Positions 1-13,314 of a stretch of 64,000 nt of DNA are shown here, in pieces. How positions within the stretch are numbered: the stretch's first letter is position 1; the number at the start of each line of letters is the position of its first letter. The stretch spans positions 55,744,739 to 55,808,738 of the forward strand of contig NC_133903.1 in the NCBI RefSeq assembly GCF_964199755.1, in the 5' to 3' direction. The position numbers and the translations under genes are program-made. The notes beneath the pieces were generated by a model, which worked only from the letters and a program-made list of their open reading frames with translations, made no database searches and had not been told where the DNA came from. The DNA comes from Larus michahellis (Eukaryota; Chordata; Aves; Charadriiformes; Laridae).

Positions 1-3000
1 CCAGGTTTGGTACCCGGGGTCGCGCCCCCCGAGCCTTGCTCTGCTCAGGCACAATCCTGACCCCGGGAGTTCTGGCTGCCTAAGGGTTAGGTGTCTCTGT
101 GTGACACAGGAACAAGGTATCCATGTCAGGAAGGGAGAACTAGGTGTTTACAAATTATTTACAAATTTACAAATATTTCTTCCAGCTTCTCAAGCACAGG
201 CATCAAGATTACTCTTGGTTTTTTAAAAATCTGCAGTACTACATGAGCGTCACATCCATTCCCTTTGAGCGACCAGAGGTCCAGACAAAAGCATTACACA
301 TTTGCTGTGTCACCTGGTTGCTGTATACACACATGAGTAATTTCCCTCCTGCGTGTAAATAATTTCCGGCTGGACTCTTGTTCCCGCTCCGTCACAGGGG
401 CAGGTGACTGCCAGCTCTTCCCAGCTCCCGGTGCTGGGCGTCCAATTCTTCCCTGGAGACGAGCTGTTGAAATGAATGGAGTTCCACCAAAGTTTAATTG
501 CGCCTCTGAAACTGAAGTGATTTACCTGGGCAATTAAGCTGAGAAGGATTCAGCCCAGCTGCCTTTGCGCGGAAATCAAAGGCGAAAGTAACCCTCGGAC
601 CACAAATCCTTTTGTTCTAAGGATTTCTAGGAGCGGTGGAAGAGCGAGGGATGTGATGTTTGCGTCAGAAGGGTGGGTCGCCGGGAACAGAGTTTATAAA
701 CATTTTTACACACTGGAGATCTGCACCGAGATTCCTCCATCAAAGTGCGGGGTGGGACCCCACTCTCCCTAGGTACGGAGCCCCGCAGCATCTGAGCAGC
801 TCTTTTATCTTGAAGTTGCTCTCAGCTCCTGCAAATGACTAAAAACTTTTTTAAGCAGCCTCTTTGCATAAGGACTCTTGGCCCCAGGGAACCCCAGCTG
901 GTATAAATCGACTTCAAAGGATTTACATCAGCAGCAGATACATCCTCCTGTCTTTATTCTCCCTGTAAAGCACCAGGAACACCTCTGTTCTCCAAAGGGG
1001 AATAGGAACAGGAATAACAACAGGACTATCGCCAGAGCCGGCAAGGAGCTGGAAAGGCTGGGAACTGCGTGCGCCTCTGCGTGGCTCTCCCTATCCTTCT
1101 AGGAAAGGGAGAGAGTTGTTTCTTCCATAAAGAGCCAGGAAGGTGGGATATTCCACACTGAAGCACTGGGGAGATTTCCCACGTGTGGCTGGATGGTGCC
1201 CTGGCCTCCACCCCGTATCGCACATGGTGGCCCTGGAGCCAGCATGCTTTGGCTCCTAAATCTGGCAAACCCAATCATCAATTGGGCCAAATTTTCTTCC
1301 TCTGCACAAAAATGAAGGCAAGCAAGCTTTGCTTGCAGAGCGGTTGGTTAGGATGGGGTGAAGGACTAGCTGCCGGGTGGTTGAAGGAGCCACCATGGCC
1401 TCAGTGCCGGTGCCACCGCCCTCCCACATGCCCGTGGTCGTGTCCTTGCAGAGCCTTGCGCAGGGGCCAGCGCTCAGCCCCACGCTGCAGCTGGAGAAGC
1501 AAAAGCAAATAGTACAAGTGCCGGTGTGGAGAGAACGTGAGCAGCGAGGGTGCGGTGTGGGCAGCCAAGAGGGGAACTGGGAGTGAGCTTTCCCAATGGT
1601 AATCAAGGAAATTACCGCACGCATGCACGACTGGAAAGCTGGAAAGAAACTGTGATTCCCTCTACCAGAGAATACATGAAAAAGGGTCACTGCTGGTAAT
1701 CAAAGAATGATTCAATTTCTGGGAGACTTAATTTGCTTCAGATGACTTCTGCAGTTACTTCAGAGCATGCAAAACAGGAAAACTCCACGCGATGCGGTGG
1801 CTTTTTCTCACACAACCCTCCAGATGGTTTTAGACCTCTGTGACTTGCTGGGAAGGTCAGCTGTACCGCCATGTGTATTTGGTTATTAAAAATTGCAGTC
1901 GGGGCTTCATCTTATTTACATTTTCTGCACTCTTTTCATCAGTTGAATGTGTTAATTGCATGGTCCTGTGCTCGGAGTTTGGGGTAGAGAGGAGGGAGCC
2001 CCAAGCGTGTTTTCCTGATTTTGCCTCTTTTTAAGAGAAAACCCCTCCCATGTACATCCTCGTGTGCGCACACGTGTGTTCTTATGTGTGCCTCAGTTCC
2101 CATCTCTACAGCGAGGTTATCAGTGCTTATTTTCTTTGTAAAAGGCACCAAGATGATTATTAATTATGAAAATAACGGCACACGTCCACCTGTTGCTGAT
2201 AGGCATTATCGTAATTGCCGAGCTGAGGGCCATGCTGCGCTCATGCATGAGCTCTTTAAAGCAGCAACGCTTCTGTTTGCTTAATGGCAGAGCAGTTGGT
2301 ATTTTCTCATTGCTAGCCTGCAATCTGTTTGTTTTACCCTTTGCTGTCAAATCGATTTAACGAAGGGATCGTTACAGAGGTTTGCACATGACATCAGTCA
2401 TTGATCTGTGAGGAGAGGCAGCAACGTGCCTTCTCCCCGCAGGCGCCGCGGGGAAATGGCAAAGCAGTTCAGAGGAAGCACTGTCGCTCCAGAGCATCCC
2501 GACATCAAGGGAAGCTCAGGAAAAATCCCAAATACCCCACCACGAGCCATGAAGACATTGTGATTAGTGAGTGCACCATCAGCTTGCCTTGGTCCATGCT
2601 GAGCTGTGTTGTTTTTAAAAGGGTATCGTGTTATTAAATAAATCCTGCTTAGGTGCCGGCATCATTCAGATGGTAAATTGCAATAAACTTTGCAAAGCAT
2701 GTGGGTACTCTCATAGCACTGTGGGTGTCTCGGCGGGGTTTGGCCCCGATAGTCTTTTTAGCAGTGCTGTAATACTGCTGTCTGCGTTTATAAAAGGTTG
2801 CTGATTAAAATTCTGGAAAAGTGAGCAAGATTAAGGCTGTTGGAGGAGATGAAGGGGACAGATTGCTGGTTAAAGATCAGATATGAGAATCCCAAGGTCT
2901 TTTATCTGTCCTCTTCTCTGGTGCAGATGGCTTGGGTGACCTTGTGGATGCCATTTAATTGCTTTGTGCCTCTGTGAGAAGGCAGCAGCTACCCTTTGTG

Positions 3001-3489
3001 CTTTATGAAGCCAATTGTGAGGTAAAGGCATTTATTTCAGATGTTTGTCCACCACTTGGGGATTATTTATCTGAAAGGGACGATTGTATAGAAATCCCGA
3101 CTGATTCAATGTTGCTTAAAAGTTGTTTGTGTGATCATCTGATTCTGGCGTTTTCCTTGGAAAGATAAAGGCCTCGATCCAGAGAAATGTTTCAGCACGT
3201 GTTTCGCTGCAAGTCTGTGGGAGTGCTCACGTGTTGGTGGCTGGTGCTTGTGACCGGCGAAAATACGTCACTGTGAAGAATGACGGGGTCAGAGCTCTCC
3301 TCTCCTCCCACGGGCTTTCTCTTACTTGGGTTGCATTCTTGCTGCCGCTCGTTCCCCGTCGCTAAGGTTTCTCTTAGGAGTTTCAAAAAGGCTTTTGTCT
3401 CTCTTGGTTGGCATGAAGTTTAGTGGAGACCCTGTAAACCAAAGCCCATGCCCATGACCCAGCGCTGTGGGATGCCCTCCTGGGCAGCC

Positions 3490-3652
3490 AGCATCCTTCA
3501 CATCCCACTGCTGCCCGTATCCCATGAAATGACATCCTTCACGTCCCACTCCTGCCCGTGTCCCGTGAGATGACATCCTTCACGTCCCACTCCTGCCTGT
3601 ATCCGATGAGTTGGCATCCTTCACATCCCACTCCTGCCCCTATCCCATGAGA
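3490..3652. repeat. 41-bp tandem repeat, about 4 copies
   Basis: A unit beginning gacatccttcacgtcccact recurs four times with scattered substitutions (cacatc/cacgtc, ctgctg/ctcctg, tatccc/tgtccc). The copies are imperfect, so the array is not newly expanded. It is intronic in PDE4B with no evident function. Confidence 0.85.
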
Positions 3653-4150
3653 CAGTATTTAAACCGGTTGAGTAACCCGGACAGCGAGGCCCCGCTGTGT
3701 GACATTCACTCTGGCAGGGCAAGGCAGGTTGCTGCAGGAAAAGACAGCAGAGGTGGCGGTGGCAGCGTCTGAGCAGATAGCACCCCATCTTTGGTCTGTG
3801 TGGTAAAAGGGAGGTGGCATCGGTTTTCCACCTCTGATAATCGTGAATTTAATGAGAGGAGAAGGTGGCTTCACGACTTCATTTGCTCTATGTGGTTCTT
3901 ACGGCCAGAAGGCTGAGCGGGAGTCCCATCTGGACGGTGCTGAGCAGCGGCTGGAGCCATGCCTGGCCAGCAAGGTGTGATTTTCATGGTGCTCAGTGCT
4001 GGTCCGGTGGCCTGGGCGAGCTGGGAGCCGCGGGCCGTGCGCGGGCTCTGCATTTCCCTGCCCGGCGGCTCTGGCAGCGGGGACCAGGGCGCGATGCCGC
4101 ACGGGCTGCCCCCATGCCCTGTGTCTCCCCCAGCACTCGAGGGAGCCTCC

Positions 4151-4158
4151 TGACGTCA
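4151..4158. promoter_or_regulatory. Perfect cAMP-response element (TGACGTCA) in a PDE4B intron
   Basis: The eight-base palindrome TGACGTCA is the full consensus site for CREB/ATF dimers. It lies at the edge of a CpG-rich patch (about 3990-4160), about 2.1 kb upstream of the 94-bp UCR2 exon. Short PDE4 forms in mammals are known to use intronic, cAMP-responsive promoters. Function here is inferred: one 8-mer match can arise by chance, and no TATA box or first-exon donor was found beside it. Confidence 0.4.
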
Positions 4159-5210
4159 TGCCATGACGATAACCTTTAATGAAGGCAGTTGGAGAAATGA
4201 AATAATTTTAGACCAAAGATTGCACTTTTATTTTAGGAATCCTGGCCGCTGCCGTGCGGCGTATTACGGCCAGCAATCACCAAGGACGTCCTGAAGCAGT
4301 GTGAGTGCTGCACATCAGCGGTGCTTCCTCGCCGCGCTCTGCCTCACGTACACAGTACAGTGTGCTTCCCTTTTGATCTGATGCGAAAGGACAGCTACGG
4401 CTTCCTAATAAAGCGATTGCCTTTCACTTGAAAATAAAAATGAAAGTAATGACTAAATCTTGAAATTCAGATTGTGAATATATTCTGGTAAGAAAGAATT
4501 CATTAATTGCAGACTGACGTTATAGATTTAAGGTTATTGTTAATTTATACCTTTTACCTGAAAAATATTTCCAGTTTGTAAAGGTGCAATTTTGCTACAT
4601 TGCTACATTTTGCCCTTTACCGCGTAAGGGAAAAAAAAGGTATGATCACACTGAAAATGCGAAAAATTATGTGGCTAAAAATCCATACGTGAGTACTTGC
4701 TTTGAAAATCCTCGGTCTCTGTAATGAAGAGGATTAAAACAAAGCAGAAACAGAGAAGAGAATGCTGCCTACTTTTGACTTATTTAAATATGCACAGAGC
4801 TTCCTCCATTTTAATCTTCCTTATAAAAAGATGGCTGTGTTACTAAAGCTGGCAACCCCTCAGAAACCAGCATCATTTTTTTGTCGTACAGTTCAGCTGA
4901 GCAAGGCTAATGTGGAGTGGGGACCCCCTTCAGCCAACTAAGCAACCAGGACGATTCATAATTCATAAGTGCTTCCAGCCATCCAGCTGAATACATTTGG
5001 ATTAGTTCTCGTTTCTTCGTGCAATCCCTGATTTCATTATTCTCTCCTGCGAGCAAATACACCCACGTTCAGCCCGCTGCAAAGATGCTATGCCAGCCTT
5101 GGCTTTGTCTGGGATTAGCAACTGCCGGGCTTTGGGGGATCTCGGGCTTGGCTGAACGCTGATCTTTTTTTATTGATTGGGGAAGGGGGGTGTCGGTGTG
5201 CCCGAGGAGC

Positions 5211-5402
5211 TCTCTCCTCTCCTCTCCTCTCCTCTCCTCTCCTCTCCTCTCCTCTCCTCTCCTCTCCTCTCCTCTCCTCTCCTCTCCTCTCCTCTCCTCT
5301 CCTCTCCTCTCCTCTCCTCTCCTCTCCTCTCCTCTCCTCTCCTCTCCTCTCCTCTCCTCTCCTCTCCTCTCCTCTCCTCTCCTCTCCTCTCCTCTCCTCT
5401 CC
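5211..5402. repeat. (TCTCC)n pentanucleotide microsatellite, about 38 copies
   Basis: The + strand is an uninterrupted run of the 5-mer TCTCC for about 190 bp, so the - strand is pure purine. The purity suggests a recent expansion. Homopurine-homopyrimidine tracts with mirror symmetry can form triplex (H-DNA) structures and impede polymerases. It lies about 850 bp upstream of a PDE4B exon. Arg-Gly-Glu-Glu or Leu-Leu-Ser-Ser-Pro translations of it are artefacts. Confidence 0.98.
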
Positions 5403-6254
5403 GACCGGCGATTTCTCCGTGAGGATTTGTGGACGGTGGCGTGGAGTTTTCCAAAATGCCTGAAGCAAACTATTTGTTATCTGTATCTTGGGGTTATATT
5501 AAGGTGGGTTTCAATCCTAAAGGCTTATAAACGACTCTTTGTGCTGTATTGCTTGGATAAAACCTCTGTAAGGAAAACGTGCTTTTAAAATGGTTATTTC
5601 TGTGTACTGTATGGCAAGAGATAAACTGTGTGTGCTGTGCATGCGGCGTACATGTATGTAGATTTTTTTTCTCCTTTGGGAATTCAGTGTTGAGGGATAA
5701 AATGATGCAGCAATGAAAATGTGTGATTAGAAGGTTAGGAGGATCATAATGTGTGTATCTGGGGGAACAAATGCTTGAATCTTACGTTTTACTATAGTGA
5801 TCCAAGCAGATCTTCAGATTTATGGCATATTTCTCCTCTGTTACGTTCTGAAGATATGCAGTTGTCTTTTATTTGCATAATTCAAAATGGAGCAAACTTA
5901 TAAGATTCAGAACAAAAGAAGGTTATAGGATGTGAAATTTAAAACCAGTACAAGCATTTTCTCTTTCAGAGAGATTACCTGAGACGTTATCGTCTCGTTT
6001 GTTACAGAAAAAAAACTAATATGCATCTTTGGAGGAAACCCATTTTGTAGTTTAGTGTACTGAAAAGAAATATCTAGTCATGATGATGCTGAACAGTATC
6101 TAAATGAAACCATATGTTGCTGACTCTGTTCCAAATATCTCCAGAATTTTGCTTTTAACATCTTGTTTGGCGGCTTGCTTGTGATAAAGCTGTATTAATT
6201 TGGGGAAGCATTCAGAAAAATGCCATCTTTGTGTTTGTGCTCTTCCCCTCCCAG

Positions 6255-6348
6255 TTCAAGAGGATGCTGAACCGGGAGCTGACACACCTTTCCGAGATGA
6301 GCCGCTCCGGCAACCAGGTGTCTGAGTACATTTCCAACACTTTCCTGG
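6255..6348 (+). CDS. PDE4B: PDE4B exon, end of UCR2 (94 bp)
   Basis: The exon lies between a CAG acceptor and a GTAAGG donor and starts [19 protein letters not shown]. It is the second half of upstream conserved region 2, the autoinhibitory helix region that folds over the catalytic site and takes part in dimerisation of long forms. It corresponds to residues 78-108 plus the first base of codon 109 (Asp, completed by the next exon). The length of 94 bp matches the equivalent mammalian exon. An in-frame ATG at 6264 (MLNREL) could start a supershort form if a promoter were used in the upstream intron, but that is speculation. Confidence 0.97.
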
Positions 6349-9300
6349 GTAAGGCGTCACATCCCAAGCTTTTGGGTGACTCAAAGATAATGATTAATGG
6401 CAGCCTAATAGCCAGCAGTCGATACTTGTGCCCAGTTCTCCTTTGGGGCAGAGCATTATTTAAATGTTTTGATTTTTCACTTTCAAAGTGGATATGGGGA
6501 GGAAAATAATACGGTGTTTGAATAAATCTATCCACAAAAGAATTCCCTCTGCAAATCAAAAGATTTTTCTGGTCAGATTGAATTAAGCTATTGATAGCTG
6601 CGTTATGCAATATATTTGATTTTTGTGTTGACCTTACGGAAAGGACAAAGTCACACAAGCCCAACTGCATACTCTTTGCAACTACTGCCTCATACTGCAG
6701 CTTCCCCCTTCAGAGACAGGGTTCAGACAAATAGGCTGAGCCCAGACATTTTATATATCATATACACAATATATATATTTTTTTATATATATACATATAT
6801 TTCACTTTGCACTGAAAGTCAGAATAAAGAGCAAAGAGAATATTTTGCTTATCATTAGTTTTGTTGGAGCTCATAAAGCTACTGGTATGAATTAATCCAC
6901 TGTGTTTACAAAACATACTTGTTATGAAAAATATCCTTTTCTGTGTTTTCAAGTAGCTTTGGAATTTGTGACCATTTGCATATAAAACGAAGCTCAGCAC
7001 AGGACCCTCATGTATGTACCTCTGAGTCCAAAGGCTTCAAATGCTGCATATATGTGGGATGCCGGAGCTCGTGGGGGACTCACGCCCTGCGGTTAAGACG
7101 GCCCGGAACGCATTCACTGTATGACACACAATTATTTCCATTAAGAGATTTTGAAGTGATTTCAATAGCCAGTTGCAACTGGAACTGCTGCGTGCATTTA
7201 GGACACAGCACATCATTAATAATCCATATAAGTCTGGAGCTGCTTTGTGGGAATCCATTGGCCCTGTCTTATCACTCAGCTTAATCATGACATCCAGAAC
7301 ATGAATTAATACAGGGAGGAGAAGCAAGACTTCTAGCTGCCAGCCAGCGGCCGCTTCTTCAGCTGGAGAGCCTGGGGCATACACAGCATGCCGGGGAGCA
7401 TGACCACCGTGGCATTTTCAGGGAGTTTGTTGTTCATCAGCTCTTGCCAGCGGGCATCTGGAGCAGGATGTGCTGCAGCAGAAAGACCCAATGTGGCTTG
7501 ATACCGTGGACCTAATATTAACCCAATAAACCACACGTACACTCAAGCTAGCGGAGTCTATATCTCAGCAGGGGCTAATTAGCTGAAGCTGTGTTATTCC
7601 CCGTACTCAGGCTGGGTCAGGTAACTGCATTTCCCTTTGCAGGTCTTGCCAATGGTCTTGTTCATTCCTGCTCTGCTGCTTCTCACATACTGTGTCACGG
7701 TGACGTGCTGGCCGTTTTGCGGCAGTATGAGGGCCACTCAGCCACTCAGGGCCGTCTTAACGCCGAGTGGTGCAGGCTCTCCAGATTGGGCCAGATTGCA
7801 ACTTGATTGCTCATCTTAAAAATAAACGAGTAAAGCTTTTAAAAGGATCTTCAAGCTTTTTTAGGAAGTCATGCTGTTACATTTTTATGAATTACTTATT
7901 TCTCCCCTAAAATTTGGTTCAAAATGAAGAGAACACACAAAATCACAAGAGTCTACAACTGAGGAAGCGGAACAAACAAAAAAAAAGTAATATGTGAATA
8001 GGACATTCCTTTACATCCACACAGTGTTTGTTAGATGGGGATAAATTACAGATATTAAAACCAGATCACGTGACTTCATTCAGTCTCTTGACTTTAGTAA
8101 ATGAGCTGAGGAAGCACCAAGAAGCAATGTCCTCTGCAGAGGGGCCAGTCCTGCAGCCAGCGTCTGGTCAGTGAGAGCGAGGACGCCAGCTTTAGGTCCC
8201 TATGAAGGACGAAGATGAAAAACGGTGGTTTTCTCATTGGCCACGTCCCATAAACAGGGAAGATCACGATGGCCTTCCAGCACATTCCCTTTCCTAAGGG
8301 GCGAGGGGTGTTGCTGCCGCCACCACCGTGGGGACACGATTCAACAAATTAGAGATTTCTGTTCAAGAATGTCCATTTTACGCTGCCTTAGCGTTAGTCA
8401 TTGCTAAGGAGATTACATAGAGGAAAGTCCTTCTGTTGTTCAGCAAAAACACACAAGGGGAACACCCACTGATGTCAGCCCGACTGTTGCTGTGAATAAT
8501 GGCTTCCTTCTTAATTGCAGTGTTGCAGACACACTGGTAGTTCTTATTTCGGAGCTTTTTAATTAAGCCAAAGCAAAAGTAACTAATGCCTAAATGTCTA
8601 GTCCCTTCAGAGGTCCTCAGAGATGCAAAGGCACAAAGAGGTTATAGCAGCCTTTTCTAAAAGTTCATGAAAAAATGGTTAGTATGGAAGTAATGAGCCA
8701 CTGTATCTCCGTTTTAATGCAGCAAATAAATCAGTTGTAAAGGCAGTAAGCAGGATATGTGGATAGATTTATTTGCTAAACACACCCCCACCGCCAAGTT
8801 TGTGCCCCACTAGGTGCCTACTTAATGCGTACGAATATTGTTACTGTCTCTGAGCATGACAAGAGAAGTGTGGCCTGTGCGTTGTGTGTTATTCTATACG
8901 TATTTGTAAAGGGCAAACCGTTAACAAATCAGTGACGCCAATTTGTTGGTGTTTTAAGAGCAGGGGGTATGGAGAAGGGTTTGGCCCTAATAAGTACCAG
9001 TAGAGTGAATGTGAAAATATATGCTTATGTACTTTATTGAGGAAAACGTGTTGTTTGAATATATACGCTTTATTTTCCTGAAAACAGTTAATAAAAACTA
9101 ATTGAGATCTAGTCATAAGCAGAAGCTGGTGTCCTTCAGTTGTGGAGAGCTATCCCCTGGACATTGCCTGTGTCCCCAAGGGATGCAGCTTGAAAATGGC
9201 TACGATGAAAGCGGCCCTTCATGGGCTCCCTGGGAAGGTTCAGTCTTGCAGAGGGCAAACAGAGGTTCTGTGACTATTTTACTTTGATTTTGGTTCAGTT

Positions 9301-9449
9301 CGGTCCCAAAATTAGAGAAGGCCCCACAGCAGGTTTGGAACTGGTGTGTGGAGCCACTTAATCAGCAAAGCTAAGGGTTGATTTTGGGGGGAGTGATGGG
9401 TGCTCACGCTGCAAACGATGTTGACTCGTTTCACCTTTATTTGTTACAG
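6349..9449 (+). other. PDE4B: PDE4B intron (3.1 kb)
   Basis: It runs from a GTAAGG donor to a TTACAG acceptor. It contains short AT microsatellite sequence near 6750-6800 and otherwise unique sequence. I saw no exon, RNA gene or transposon. Confidence 0.85.
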
Positions 9450-9628
9450 ACAAGCAGAATGATGTGGAGATTCCTTCTCCCACCCAGAAAGACAGAGAGA
9501 AGAAGAAAAAACAGCAGCTCATGACGCAGATCAGTGGAGTGAAAAAATTAATGCATAGTTCAAGCTTAAATAACACCAGCATTTCACGATTTGGTGTGAA
9601 AACAGAAAAGGAAGACCATCTGGCCAAG
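9450..9628 (+). CDS. PDE4B: PDE4B exon, UCR2-catalytic linker (179 bp)
   Basis: The exon completes Asp109 and encodes [20 protein letters not shown] and the [20 protein letters not shown] region, ending at a phase-0 boundary (AAG, then GTATGA). This is the linker from UCR2 into the catalytic unit. It has a strongly basic Lys-rich run and a serine-rich segment, both typical of PDE4B. Flanks are TTACAG and GTATGA. Confidence 0.97.
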
Positions 9629-10186
9629 GTATGACAGATTCTTGCAGTATTATCTGGAAGCTGGGGATGGACTGGCTGGATGGACACCCCCCCACCCCCC
9701 GCACCTCATAAAACTGGAATGGGTATCCCTGGTGTCATGTGGCCATTACAAATGCTCTAATTAATGGTACCAGGCCCTTACAGCATATTCTGTGATCATA
9801 AATTCCTTGAAAATACCCCTAAAATAATTTTAAAAATGTGATGAAAGCTGAGGAGAGCAATTATCAAACACAGGAACGTGTAACAACGCTACGCCCAGCA
9901 AACTGGCTGCGGGGCCTTTGTCTCTGTCAGGGCATTTCTTCTTGCTACCTGGAAACACACATCACAAATTAACTCTCCTGCCACACAGAGAGATGTCGTC
10001 TCCTTGGACAAGTGCTTTGTTACTCTGTGTTCGTGTACTTTATTAAGTACGCGTGTTCGTGCATTTACATGATTACCATAACGAAGATTGAATTTGCATC
10101 TTTTTAAACTTTTGGAAAATCCAAATGATAAATGCAGAATTGTCTTGAAAAATATTGTAACCATTCTCTTTTTGTCCTTTCAAAAG
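9629..10186 (+). other. PDE4B: PDE4B intron (558 bp)
   Basis: Donor GTATGA, acceptor CAAAAG. AT-rich unique sequence with nothing else recognised. Confidence 0.85.
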
Positions 10187-10285
10187 GAACTGGAAGATCT
10201 GAATAAGTGGGGTCTCAACATATTCAATGTTGCAAGGTATTCCCACAACAGGCCGCTCACCTGCATCATGTACGCTATATTTCAG
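10187..10285 (+). CDS. PDE4B: PDE4B exon, start of catalytic domain (99 bp)
   Basis: The exon encodes 33 residues, starting [16 protein letters not shown] and ending [10 protein letters not shown], both boundaries in phase 0. It forms the first helices of the PDE catalytic fold. At PDE4B2-numbered position 185 it reads Arg (AGG) in NVA-R-YSHNR, where human PDE4B as I recall it has Gly. This is a single-base difference from GGG, outside the metal and cAMP pocket. Acceptor CAAAAG, donor GTTCGT. Confidence 0.97.
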
Positions 10286-10423
10286 GTTCGTGATTTTCTG
10301 ATCAAATTTGCAGTTCTTTTGCAACGCTATTTTAGTTTCTAATCACTTTCTGTTTTGTCACCTTCTACAATATGACATCCTTATTTGATATATGCATGTG
10401 TGCTTGTACCATTCCTTATACAG
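10286..10423 (+). other. PDE4B: PDE4B intron (138 bp)
   Basis: Short intron with donor GTTCGT and acceptor TACAG. AT-rich, with no other content. Confidence 0.85.
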
Positions 10424-10588
10424 GAGCGAGATCTGCTAAAAACATTCAAGATCTCATCGGACACTTTTGTAACGTACATGATGACGCTAGAAGACCACTA
10501 CCATTCGGACGTAGCTTACCACAACAGCCTCCACGCTGCCGATGTTGCCCAGTCCACGCATGTCCTGCTCTCTACCCCTGCGCTGGAT
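10424..10588 (+). CDS. PDE4B: PDE4B exon with general acid and first metal histidine (165 bp)
   Basis: The exon encodes 55 residues from [20 protein letters not shown] to STPALD. It carries the signature [15 protein letters not shown]. On PDE4B2 numbering the histidines are His234, which protonates the leaving group, and His238, a zinc ligand. Both are intact, so activity is expected. Boundaries are phase 0, with acceptor TACAG and donor GTGAGT. The length equals that of the mammalian exon. Confidence 0.98.
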
Positions 10589-11003
10589 GTGAGTTACCTC
10601 GGTTGAGCTAAGTGCTTTGTGGTGGGCAATCCTCGTGTTGTAATGTGGGGTGGCGGCTTAAAAACATCACGCTGCCTATGTGAACACGGGAGAAAAACCT
10701 GAAGCTGATTCAATCACCAGTAGCACTCAGACTTGCAAAAAGCGGCGTGCTGCCTGCTCCTCTGAGGGCTCAGTTTATTGCCAGGGAAATCACCATTAAG
10801 GAATTTCAGCAGCAGCTTTGCCTGGAAGCCCTTTTTCATCTTAAAGAGCACATGCTGCTTGTAGACCTTTCTTCTGAGTAAATGTCTCGTCCTCAGAAAA
10901 CTCATTTAAAAAGCACAATTTGTTTCTCTAAAGGAGCTTCCCAAACTGTTGAGAGATAAAACATAAGGACAAATTTCTGACAAATTCCTTTTTTCCTTCC
11001 TAG
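10589..11003 (+). other. PDE4B: PDE4B intron (415 bp)
   Basis: Donor GTGAGT; acceptor CCTAG after a pyrimidine tract. Nothing else recognised. Confidence 0.85.
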
Positions 11004-11751
<748 letters not shown>

Positions 11752-11906
11752 ATTCCGAACTAGCCCTGATGTACAACGACGAATCCGTCTTGGAGAACCA
11801 CCATCTTGCTGTGGGTTTCAAACTGCTTCAAGAGGAGCACTGTGACATCTTCCAGAACCTGACCAAGAAACAGCGTCAGACGCTCAGGAAGATGGTGATC
11901 GACATG
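11752..11906 (+). CDS. PDE4B: PDE4B exon, catalytic domain middle (155 bp)
   Basis: The exon completes Asn and continues [20 protein letters not shown], then [20 protein letters not shown] and [11 protein letters not shown]. It forms central helices of the catalytic domain. It starts in phase 1 and ends in phase 0 before GTATGA. A single difference from human as recalled is Gln for Met in [10 protein letters not shown], a residue also seen in PDE4D. Confidence 0.97.
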
Positions 11907-13131
<1,225 letters not shown>

Positions 13132-13314
13132 GTTCTCCGAAATATGGTACATTGTGCGGACTTGAGTAATCCCACAAAGTCTCTGGAGCTGTACCGGCAG
13201 TGGACGGACAGGATCATGGAGGAGTTCTTCCAGCAGGGAGACAAAGAGCGAGAAAGAGGAATGGAAATCAGTCCGATGTGCGACAAACATACAGCGTCAG
13301 TGGAAAAATCACAG
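13132..13314 (+). CDS. PDE4B: PDE4B exon with metal-binding Asp392 and invariant Gln443 (183 bp)
   Basis: The exon starts [20 protein letters not shown], continues [20 protein letters not shown] and ends TASVEKSQ. Asp392 in [10 protein letters not shown] completes the zinc ligands. The last codon (CAG, 13312-13314) is the invariant purine-selective Gln443, directly against the GTAATT donor. The exon ends in phase 0. The segment [12 protein letters not shown] forms the M-loop region lining the cAMP/inhibitor pocket. Confidence 0.98.

Larger units (their letters stand above)
1..6254 (+). other. PDE4B: PDE4B intron upstream of the 94-bp UCR2 exon (partial)
   Basis: I looked for the preceding UCR2 exon (the ETLEELDWCLDQLE region) and did not find it, so it lies to the left. 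The stretch holds a 41-bp tandem repeat (3490-3652), a GC-rich patch at about 3.9-4.16 kb ending in a perfect CRE, and a pure pentanucleotide tract (5211-5402). The rest is unique, mostly AT-rich sequence. Open frames here are short and show no protein-like composition. Confidence 0.8.

Noticed and set aside
144..362. Possible upstream PDE4B exon
   Set aside because: The translation does not match UCR1, UCR2 or any PDE4B N-terminus, and no splice signals bound it.
5115..5588. Arg-Gly-Glu-Glu and Leu-Leu-Ser-Ser-Pro repeat proteins
   Set aside because: Direct translations of the (TCTCC)n microsatellite in several frames.
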